Positions 50,416 through 57,734 of a DNA stretch of 64,000 bases are shown here, piece after piece. The notes beneath the pieces are model-generated. The model searched no databases, had not been told where the DNA came from, and worked only from the letters and a program-made list of their open reading frames with translations. Origin of the DNA: Azophilus sp965221465 (GTDB lineage Bacteria; Pseudomonadota; Gammaproteobacteria; Pseudomonadales; Azotimanducaceae); NCBI GenBank assembly GCA_965221465.1, contig OZ244892.1, positions 434,001-498,000 of the forward strand. The letters are read 5' to 3'. The number at the start of each line of letters is the position of its first letter. Positions within the stretch are counted from its first letter, which is position 1. The translations under genes and the position numbers were made by a program.

Positions 50416-51352
50416 TCAAGTGAGCACGGCGGGTTCTGGGCGGTATCGCGGTACGCGGATGTCAAGGCCGTCGCGCAGGACTTCAGGACGTACTCCTCCG
50501 CGGAGACCAACGCGCTGGTGAGGCACGACTTGCCCAAAATGATCCCTATCGACATGGACCCGCTGGATCAACGTCGCTATCGCAAGGTGGTCAGCCCTCG
50601 CCTGGCCAAGGAGCGAGTGGGAGTCATAGAGCCACTCGCGACCGAGCATGCGCGCAACTTGCTTGGCGCCTTTGCCTCGGCGGGGGAGTGCGACTTCGTG
50701 GCCCAGTATGCGCAGCCGTTTCCCATGGTGCCCATTTTCTCGATCATCGGCATTGGCCAGGAAGATGTCATGAGGATATTCGGCGCGGCGGATGACGCAG
50801 TGCGCTACCGCGCTTCAGATCCCAGCCGCGCGCAGGCAGGCGCGCACGCAATGTTGGAGTTTGCAACAAACATTGCGGCGGAGGCGAGGGAGAACCCGCT
50901 GCCGGACACCCTGATCGGTGATCTGGTCTCTGGTGTAGTCAAGGGCGAGCCATTGACCAACGAGGAAATCGCCCGCTTCATCCTGATTCTATTGTTTGGA
51001 GCGCTAGATACGACTACGAACACGCTGGTTTTCGTGGCGAACTTCCTGAGTGACAAGCCAGAGCTTCGTGCTTCCCTGAGATCGGATCCAGATCTCCTGC
51101 ACCGGTCAATCGAGGAGTTCGTCAGGCTTGCCTCCACCGTGCAAGGTCTGACTCGCCTATGCACGCGCGACAGCAGAATTGGCGATCAGGACATTCATGA
51201 GGGCGAACGCGTTCTCATGCTCTTCGCCGCCGCCAATCGGGACCCAGTCGTGTTCGAAGACCCGCATGAGTTCAACGCGGACCGCAACCCGCACCTGCAT
51301 ATGGGTTTTGGCGCTGGCGCCCACACGTGCTTGGGCCAACACTGGGCGCGCG
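50416..51352 (+). pseudogene. Cytochrome P450, truncated at both ends
   Basis: P450 sequence begins at EHGGFWAVSRYADVKAVAQ, which normally lies 60-70 residues into the protein, and continues through IPIDMDPLDQRRYRKVVSP, the I-helix FGALDTTTN (Gly-Ala shifted from AGxDTT), the ExxR motif in EEFVR and the haem loop FGAGAHTCLG. It stops at HWARV, about 50 residues early. On the left it meets the IS91-associated sequence, on the right an inverted IS1380 fragment. The haem site survives but the N-terminus and C-terminus are lost, so it is a dead gene. The 50383 frame start is not a real start. Confidence 0.88.
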
Positions 51353-51545
51353 TGATGGCCCACAGCATCTCGGTGTCGGATGCGCCGCGTTTACTCACCT
51401 TCACCGAGACCGCCGTGTCGAGAAGGGCGAAGGGCCCGAATTGCTGGGCGGTTTGCGCCAGAATGAAGGCTCCGCCGAAGGCGGTCACGTCCAGGTCGGT
51501 AAATTCGAATTCAACCTTTGGTTGTCGGGTCTTTCTCTTTTTCAA
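51353..51545 (-). pseudogene. IS1380-family transposase, N-terminal fragment
   Basis: On the minus strand, KKRKTRQPKVEFEFTDLDVT followed by AFGGAFILAQTAQQFGPFAL and RGASDTEMLWAI matches the start of IS1380-type transposases (FTDxxVTAxGGxxLL pattern). The frame then passes into antisense P450 sequence, which marks the break at about 51353. The bases to the right (51546-51660) should be the element's untranslated end. The catalytic DDE part is absent. Confidence 0.7.
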
Positions 51546-51722
51546 GGTTCACCTGCGAAGTGAATCTCCAGGAGACCCAATTTTCGCATGCAGACGCCGC
51601 CACCACAGGGAATTTCGCAGACTCAGCGGAATCCTTGTCCGGGAATCAAGGTTATACCAGCGTCCCGTCAAAATCGCACTTGACGCCGGTAAACATACCG
51701 AACCAGTACAATCGATTGACGA

Positions 51723-51977
51723 TTGCCGATCAACACAGCTAATCTTACTCAACGTATAGAAGTTCGTAAGCACCGCTGTACAGTTGGTTTGAATACACCC
51801 GTAAAAGTCGCTCTAATTCTTGCGATTGCCGCAGTCGCGATTGTGGCGCTTTCGATTTACTTTTCGCCCTATCATACGTGCGTACGAATACGGTCAGCGG
51901 GCGAGACTGAAGTCGAACTAGTCCGTTCGGCGCTTGTATGTGCTCAGTACGTAGCAGGCGGCGGAAGACCCAGGTGA
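51723..51977 (+). CDS. Small putative membrane protein
   Basis: A short frame with one clear helix (VKVALILAIAAVAIVALSIYF) followed by SPYHTCVRIRSAGETEVELV and a second cysteine in LVCAQYVAGG. The pattern of a single helix followed by YxTCVR and CAxxLGG-like ends occurs in small envelope proteins of gammaproteobacteria, so it may be a genuine gene with a TTG start at 51723 or 51789. Surrounding DNA is AT-richer than average and lies between two insertion sequences. Low certainty. Confidence 0.4.
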   Translation: MPINTANLTQRIEVRKHRCTVGLNTPVKVALILAIAAVAIVALSIYFSPYHTCVRIRSAGETEVELVRSALVCAQYVAGGGRPR

Positions 51978-52074
51978 ATTGACACAGATCCCGCTCGTTC
52001 GTTGCGACTCTCCGTGCGGGGTTAGTCGGAACTTCACCCCCCTCCTCCAATCCGTTCTGATTACCTCACCTAGT

Positions 52075-53160
52075 TTCAACTCGTAAGTGCAACACTCCCG
52101 AGCGGCAAAAAGGGCCAGGTGGGGTAACATCCTCCGGTCGTACACTCTGGAGAATGCACAATGGCAAATTACGCCCAGCTGAGCCCTCAGGAACGATGTT
52201 ACATCAACGAGCGTCTGCGCGTCGGGAACAGCCGGCGGGACATCGCCCAAGTACTTGGGCGATGTCCCGCGACGATCTCCCGAGAGGTGCGGCGCAACCG
52301 CAGCGAGCGCGTCTACCGGTGGCAGGCAGCGCAGCGTCTCGCCGACGAGCGCAAAGCGGGCAAGCGCCGTTGCGTTCGACATACCGAGGCCGTGAAGGCG
52401 GACGTGCGCGCCGGGCTCAAGGCCGGATGGAGTCCCGAGCAGGTCGCCGGACGGCGACGACACCAGGGCGAGGGCGGGGTGTCGCATGAGACGATCTACC
52501 GCCATATCTGGCGGGACAAGGCGGACGGCGGCGACCTGCACACCTTTCTGCGCCACACGCCGAAAAAGCGAAGCAAGCGCTACGGTAAGAAGGACTTCCG
52601 GGGCCGAATCCCGCACCGGGTGGACATTTCCGAGCGACCGGCGGTGGTGGATGCGCGCACGCGCTTTGGCGACTGGGAAGGCGACACCGTGGTCGGCAAG
52701 GGGCGCCGTGGGGCGCTGGTGACACTCGCCGAGCGCAAGTCGCGCTTGGTGCTGGCACGCTCGGTGCCGAACAAGACCAAGGCGCACACTGCGGCGGCGC
52801 TCACGACGATGCTGGATGGCCTGCAAACGCTGGTCGCCAAGATCACCTACGACAACGGTCGGGAGTTCTCGGATCACGCGCCGGTCTCCGAGGCCACCGG
52901 CAGCGCGGCCTATTTCGCCCGCCCGTACCACAGTTGGGAGCGGGGCTCGAGCGAGCACAGCAACGGGCCGCTTCGCCAGTACTTCCCGAAGTCCATGGCG
53001 TTCGACGGGATCACCCAACTCCAGGTGGACGAGGCCGTGGCGAGAATCAACAATCGACCACGCAAGTGCCGAGGCTATCTCACACCCATCGAAGTCTTAA
53101 AAATTGCCATGAAGACAGGCGAAATCAAACTTCCAACGAGTGTTGCACTACTGAGTTGAA
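52075..53160 (+). mobile_element. IS30-family insertion sequence, apparently intact
   Basis: Terminal inverted repeats of 22 bases are TTCAACTCGTAAGTGCAACA at the left (continuing CT, 52075-52096) and its near reverse complement at 53139-53160, agreeing at 19 of 22 positions. The single transposase frame fills the element. No clear target duplication of 2-3 bp is seen at its edges, so recombination may have changed one flank. It separates the P450/IS1380 debris from the AbiE operon. Confidence 0.9.
52161..53159 (+). CDS. IS30-family transposase
   Basis: A 332-residue DDE transposase with no interruptions. The N-terminal helix-turn-helix region is LSPQERCYINERLRVGNSRR and LGRCPATISREVRRN; the catalytic core has FGDWEGDTVVG (first Asp), ITYDNGREFSDH (second Asp) and the region RGSSEHSNGPLRQYFPK, where most IS30 enzymes carry GxxENxNGLLRQYFPK with the catalytic Glu. 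Here ENxN reads EHSN, still with Glu. It catalyses copy-and-join transposition with the flanking inverted repeats. Confidence 0.95.
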   Translation: MANYAQLSPQERCYINERLRVGNSRRDIAQVLGRCPATISREVRRNRSERVYRWQAAQRLADERKAGKRRCVRHTEAVKADVRAGLKAGWSPEQVAGRRRHQGEGGVSHETIYRHIWRDKADGGDLHTFLRHTPKKRSKRYGKKDFRGRIPHRVDISERPAVVDARTRFGDWEGDTVVGKGRRGALVTLAERKSRLVLARSVPNKTKAHTAAALTTMLDGLQTLVAKITYDNGREFSDHAPVSEATGSAAYFARPYHSWERGSSEHSNGPLRQYFPKSMAFDGITQLQVDEAVARINNRPRKCRGYLTPIEVLKIAMKTGEIKLPTSVALLS

Positions 53161-53320
53161 TGTAGGAATGTATAATTGTCCGTCACTCGCTGATTGGCAT
53201 GGTAGGACTTCTCCGGGATCTTCAGCAGAATCCGCGGCTCCAGCTTTGGACCCCTTTCTTTGCCTATCCAGGTGAGTTCAAGTTTTTGTTTGTTCTTCCC
53301 CATGTTGCTTCAAGTAATGA

Positions 53321-55642
53321 TTATTGCGGCTGTTGCAAAGGATGCATCTCTGTCTGCTTGCACTTGCATTGCCAGTAACTGCCTGACTTTTTGCTGACGG
53401 GAAAACTGCCGCAATTCGGACAAATCAGTGTATCCGCCAAATTTAATGCCAACTCGGCCATGCCTTTGACTTCATCATCCGACAGCTCGCCCGCCCACTG
53501 GTTAAAATGGCAGCCCACGAGATTGCGTATCTGGATGGCCTGTTGCAGCTTGTCATAGATTGGTTTCAATGGTTTTTGTACCGGCATTCCATTTTCCTGC
53601 CTGACGATCTTGAGCGTCTGTTTCAGTTTACCGTTGGGTGCGCCGGCCAGCTCGCCGAAGGTATAGCGCGGCTCGATGAGATGAGGCACTTTGCAGCGGT
53701 AGGTTTGGCTGACAAATTCCAGCAAGCTCTCGAACAAAATGCCTGCCTGCGCGGTCACGGATTCCCTGCGGAAATTCGGGTCGTGCAATTGCGCACGAAG
53801 ATCGGTGGCATAGCCAAGTGTCTTGCCCGACTTGATACCGTGCGCGAAGTTCCAGGGCTTCAACTCGATGAGCTGGACCCTGGCTGCCGCCTGCTGCGCG
53901 AAGCGAAACCTGTCACGCAAGGGGCGATAATGCGTAGTGATAATTACCTGGGCAAAGTTGTCCGCTTCTGCTGTCAACAAATCGAGTGTTCTTTGCAGAT
54001 GCGGTTGATCGACCGAGCCCAACACATCGTCCAGCACGATCAGGGTACGACAGGAATCACCACGTTTCGCCAGTGCCAGGAAGATACACAGACCCAGCGT
54101 ATCCAAATGGGATTCACTGTAATAGGGCTGCGGCTGAATGCCCTGCTTACCGCCAAATGCGACTCCGTATACCAGCGAACCACGCTTTTTGTCAGCCAGC
54201 CTGAGCCTGATCTGACCGATATCTTCGTGCGGATGTATCTGTTGGTAGAGGCTGTCGACATCCGTGGCGATGGTGCCCAAGACGCCTTCCACATAGCTTT
54301 TGCGCTTGGCTTCAAAAATGATGACGGCCTGGTGCAGGCGCTTGCTGAGCAATTCCCTAGCTTTCGCCTCCACCAATTTCTCATCAAGGGTTTTCACAGA
54401 TTGTCTGATGCTGGTGAGATTGTGCAGTTGTTTTTGCGTGGCATCCAGATCGTTTTGAAGCGCCGCCAGCCCGCCAGCCAGATTCGTCTGAAGCTGCGCT
54501 ACTTTTGGTAGCGCCTTCTCTACATCTACCTGTCGGAGCTGTTCAATAGTTTCTTCATCCGGTAACTCCGGAAAGAAGTGCTGCTGTGAGGCCTGCGCCA
54601 CATCCAGCAATCTGTTCTTGGACTGTTCGACTTGGTCCTGACGAGTATGGACTGCTTTATCTGCCGTGGATTTTGCATCGTTGGCCTGCCTGAGTGCCTT
54701 CATGTCGGTGATGCGCTGTTGTAAACGCTGTACCAGTTCTGCGGCATTTATTTCGGTTTCTTCACAAACGGGACAGTGCGTATCTGGTGATCTGGTCAAA
54801 TAGTTTTCGGCGTCCTGTAACAGCGTGACCAGTTCGGCACTGCCTTCGCCGCCACCCGACTCGGCAACAGCCAGTTGATTGACCGCTACCACCAGTGTTT
54901 CTCGCGCCTGTGCCAGTTGTTGTTCTGCACTTGCGACGCCTTCGGCCTGTGCTCTCAGATTCTCACAATGCTTTACACCTGCTTTGAGATTCGCCAACGT
55001 GTCCTTAAGTTGTAGGAATGGAATTTCCGCCTGTTGTCTGGCCCAGCTTTCGGCATCGTGTTTGTCTTTCAGCCCCGGGCTACCCTCAGCTTGCCACAGG
55101 CTATGCAGACTTTCCTGTGCTTGGCTATAGGCAGACGTGGCCAAATCAAATTGCTTCTGCGAATTTTTTTGTGCTTCCCGCAATGAGGCTTCGGCAGCCT
55201 CGACCTCGGGGATGTCGAGAAACGTGGCCACTTCCTTGTAGCGTTGTGCGGGGTCTGCATCCATGAATGCCTGTAGGGATTTGCGGCGCAGGACTTTTGT
55301 TACGGGGCGATTATTCATGTGACAGAGATTTATGCCTCTGTTGCTCAGCTTTGCCGAATAGGTGTTGGCGCCAAAGCTCATGCTGATGAAGACATCGGAC
55401 GGCTTTTTGCCGAATGCCGGGATATAGCCTTCTTTACGTTTTCCCTGGCCCAGCTTCCAGTCATTGAGGAACGCCGTGGTGCCGGCACCGACGGATTCGA
55501 TGGCATCGACAATGGTCGATTTCCCGGAACCGTTTTCACCAAAGATCAAGACGACCGGCCTGCTCGCATCAAATTCCAGGTCCAGCGGCTGAGTTGCGCC
55601 GCGGAACCCTTCGATTTTTAACCGCGTGATTCGATCAGGCAT
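53321..55642 (-). CDS. Rad50-like AAA ATPase with zinc-hook motif, third gene of AbiE operon
   Basis: A 773-residue SMC-like ATPase. Walker A GENGSGKST lies at residues 35-43; two coiled-coil stretches (about 140-290 and 300-450) flank a single CxxC (Cys290, Cys293, in HCPVCEE), which resembles a Rad50 zinc hook. A signature-like SESHLDTLGL and Walker B LIVLDDVLGSVD follow (about 509-545). The C-terminus ends in a zinc ribbon, CPNCG...WQCKCK. Start ATG 55642 overlaps the end of abiEii by 8 bases. Proteins of this type sense or cut DNA ends in defence systems; no nuclease domain is visible in it. Confidence 0.85.
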   Translation of the reverse strand: MPDRITRLKIEGFRGATQPLDLEFDASRPVVLIFGENGSGKSTIVDAIESVGAGTTAFLNDWKLGQGKRKEGYIPAFGKKPSDVFISMSFGANTYSAKLSNRGINLCHMNNRPVTKVLRRKSLQAFMDADPAQRYKEVATFLDIPEVEAAEASLREAQKNSQKQFDLATSAYSQAQESLHSLWQAEGSPGLKDKHDAESWARQQAEIPFLQLKDTLANLKAGVKHCENLRAQAEGVASAEQQLAQARETLVVAVNQLAVAESGGGEGSAELVTLLQDAENYLTRSPDTHCPVCEETEINAAELVQRLQQRITDMKALRQANDAKSTADKAVHTRQDQVEQSKNRLLDVAQASQQHFFPELPDEETIEQLRQVDVEKALPKVAQLQTNLAGGLAALQNDLDATQKQLHNLTSIRQSVKTLDEKLVEAKARELLSKRLHQAVIIFEAKRKSYVEGVLGTIATDVDSLYQQIHPHEDIGQIRLRLADKKRGSLVYGVAFGGKQGIQPQPYYSESHLDTLGLCIFLALAKRGDSCRTLIVLDDVLGSVDQPHLQRTLDLLTAEADNFAQVIITTHYRPLRDRFRFAQQAAARVQLIELKPWNFAHGIKSGKTLGYATDLRAQLHDPNFRRESVTAQAGILFESLLEFVSQTYRCKVPHLIEPRYTFGELAGAPNGKLKQTLKIVRQENGMPVQKPLKPIYDKLQQAIQIRNLVGCHFNQWAGELSDDEVKGMAELALNLADTLICPNCGSFPVSKKSGSYWQCKCKQTEMHPLQQPQ

Positions 55643-56807
55643 TGCCGCCTCCATTATTGCTTCCGCTTCCAGTGCCGCCTGCATTACGTTCAGTTTTTTC
55701 CTGGCCGAGTTCGATAAACAGGGACCAGTCCTCACTCTTGAGCTTGCCGCTTGCGATTTTCTGAAGCAGCTGTTTCTGTTTCGACTCCTCGAGCAGTCCC
55801 ATGTTGATCAATTCGGCAACGATGTCAGTAGCGAGTTGTTCCGGTGGTGTTTGTGGCATGAGCAACTTCCTGTGCATCTGCAGGCGGACTTGCTGCGGAT
55901 GGTACGGTACAGACTCGAACCGTTGCTGTAGTTTATCGATCGCAGTCTGCCTTTTGCGGGCATCCATTTTGTCGAGATTCTGCTGTTTCCAACGCACGGC
56001 AGGAAGAGATTTTACATCTTCGTGCGGCAACAAGCTCCAGTCGGGCTCGCCACGTTTGAATCCAAGTAGAAAGTTGCGCTGATCTTCCGTCAAGCTGGCA
56101 ACGATCCAGCTAGGCAATGCCCGCTGTATCGCCTGCAGCGTCTCAAGCGAGACTTCCTCATCTGCCATACCGGCAAACTGGTTGTGATACAACGGTCCGA
56201 TATCCTTGATATTCGGGTTCAGGCCTTCATGAATTGGCTTGCCCTGGCTGATAAGGTAAACGATGAAGACGTTTATCTGTTCGGCAGACAGTTCATAATG
56301 CTGGAGAAAGATCCAGACGTCGAACAGGTCTCTCGGGTGTTGTCGGTCCAGCGCGGCACACAGCTTGCCAGCGTAGATTTCATGCTGTGACAAACAGGTG
56401 GCGGTTACTATTCGCCCGGTCTGCTGTTCGAGTTGTCGTGACAATGGCCTGTCGACAACAGGTAACAGGCTGCCACGAATCACAAGATTCGGCTCTATCT
56501 TTATCTGAACCCCATCGCGAATCACCAGCGCATTGAGCGTACTATCATCTATTCTCACCTGTGTACCCGGATAGGCTCGCCGGATGTCCGCGGCTATCTG
56601 CCGCATCTGCGCAAACATGTCCGCCAGCGCTTCATCCCGCGGGTTGTTTGGCAGGTAGTGCAGGTCGATATCAACGGATAGCCTGGGGCGATCCAGATAA
56701 AAGAGATTGATGGCCGTGCCTCCCTTGAGGGCGAAGACTTTGGATTTGGTGACAAAGGGCAATACATCGATCAGCAACGCCGACTGCCTTTCATATTCTT
56801 CTTTCAC
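55635..56807 (-). CDS. AbiEii/AbiGii-type nucleotidyltransferase toxin
   Basis: A 390-residue nucleotidyltransferase. The catalytic core is ALKGGTAINLFYLDRPRLSV followed by DID: Gly29-Gly30-Thr31 and acidic pair Asp46/Asp48, the GS(T)-x-DxD motif of DNA polymerase beta-type enzymes. Later AGKLCAALDRQHPRDLFDVW is typical of the AbiEii family. In known systems this enzyme blocks growth by modifying RNA with nucleotides until phage infection fails. It overlaps abiEi by 4 bases and the ATPase gene by 8. The 3' end encodes a Gly/Asn/Ser-rich tail. Confidence 0.9.
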   Translation of the reverse strand: MKEEYERQSALLIDVLPFVTKSKVFALKGGTAINLFYLDRPRLSVDIDLHYLPNNPRDEALADMFAQMRQIAADIRRAYPGTQVRIDDSTLNALVIRDGVQIKIEPNLVIRGSLLPVVDRPLSRQLEQQTGRIVTATCLSQHEIYAGKLCAALDRQHPRDLFDVWIFLQHYELSAEQINVFIVYLISQGKPIHEGLNPNIKDIGPLYHNQFAGMADEEVSLETLQAIQRALPSWIVASLTEDQRNFLLGFKRGEPDWSLLPHEDVKSLPAVRWKQQNLDKMDARKRQTAIDKLQQRFESVPYHPQQVRLQMHRKLLMPQTPPEQLATDIVAELINMGLLEESKQKQLLQKIASGKLKSEDWSLFIELGQEKTERNAGGTGSGSNNGGGNA

Positions 56808-57613
56808 TTATCCACAATCCATGTCTGCGGTACGGTGATATGAAATCGCGGATGCGGTACGCCCTCGAATCGCAATATTCGATTACTGGTTCCAAGTTTT
56901 ATGGCGCCAAGGTCCAGTTCCCTGAACCATACATGCCCGACAGCTTGCGCCAATGCCAAAAACAGACGTTTTGCCTTGATCGATTTGCAGTGTTGCAGCG
57001 TGCTTTGCATCAAGGCAGGCCGCAAGCCGGGCAAGCCCTCCATCAATTGCCGTGCCTCTTCAAAATCAGCCTGTTTGGGCAACAATTGGCAGTATTCCAG
57101 CATTGCGCGTTCGGGGCTGCTGACCTTGATTGTGACCCCTTCGCTTTTCACCTCCTCTAGACTGGTGTAGATCGGATCGAACAGGCTATTCGCATTAAGC
57201 GTTCGCAAGTTTCGGGCTAGTTCCAGCTTGCTGAACCAGGTGGGTAGGCTCTGCCCGGCAGGTTTGGCGAGATGCAGGGTCGGCGCTTGACTTGTTGGCA
57301 CGTAATGCGCCCTGCCTTGCAGCTCCAGCGCCGTTCTGGCTGCTGGATACACATTCATTGCATTTCGTTGTAGTGCATGGATTGCACCTGCCAGCGTGGG
57401 GACAGTGTTCGACCTTATCCAGCAACCTCTACCCAGTGCCCGGAGCCAGCCGGAATCCCGGTACCGCTGCAGCAACTGGGGAGACACGCCTTTCGATTTC
57501 AGCCACTTACTGGTCATGGGTACGCCGTCCGGACTGGCTGCCAGTAGGATATTGATTTTCGTCGCTTTCCGCGTGGGTGTGGGCATGGTGTCTGAATCAG
57601 TTTCATATCGCAT
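56804..57613 (-). CDS. AbiEi-type antitoxin/transcriptional repressor
   Basis: A 269-residue protein with the AbiEi plan. An N-terminal winged helix (VPMTSKWLKSKGVSPQLLQR, then RDSGWLRALGRGCW) would bind the operon's own promoter; the C-terminal domain (VKSEGVTIKVSSPERAMLEY) neutralises the toxin. The stop overlaps the AbiEii start (ATGA). Starts at 57613 or 57586 are possible. An AT-rich 121-bp leader containing a palindrome precedes it. The codon usage and base composition are AT-richer than the window average, a sign of transfer. Confidence 0.88.
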   Translation of the reverse strand: MRYETDSDTMPTPTRKATKINILLAASPDGVPMTSKWLKSKGVSPQLLQRYRDSGWLRALGRGCWIRSNTVPTLAGAIHALQRNAMNVYPAARTALELQGRAHYVPTSQAPTLHLAKPAGQSLPTWFSKLELARNLRTLNANSLFDPIYTSLEEVKSEGVTIKVSSPERAMLEYCQLLPKQADFEEARQLMEGLPGLRPALMQSTLQHCKSIKAKRLFLALAQAVGHVWFRELDLGAIKLGTSNRILRFEGVPHPRFHITVPQTWIVDK

Positions 57614-57687
57614 AATTGTTTTGCGCGCTGAAAATTAACATATTATTTATTAATATTACTGATTGCAATAAATACCGCAGATTTTTT

Positions 57688-57704
57688 ATATACTTAAAGT
57701 ATAT
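57688..57704. promoter_or_regulatory. Palindromic operator candidate upstream of abiEi
   Basis: ATATACTTAAAGTATAT is a perfect dyad (8-bp arms around a central A) in the very AT-rich gap 57614-57734, 75 bases upstream of the abiEi start. AbiEi proteins repress their own operon by binding inverted repeats, so this is a fitting site. It is also compatible with a strong AT-rich promoter. Confidence 0.55.
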
Positions 57705-57734
57705 TATTTTTTATCTTTTCAATAGGCCAATCTT

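Noticed and set aside
47774..50419. An 881-codon open frame on the minus strand across the MacB-like permease genes
   Set aside because: It is antisense to two clear permeases, has low-complexity Arg/His/Gly composition and matches no family except for its first residues, which belong to the IS91 end. GC-rich coding strands produce such shadows.
52070..53165. A target-site duplication around IS30
   Set aside because: The bases flanking the inverted repeats do not match in 2 or 3 positions, so no duplication could be demonstrated.
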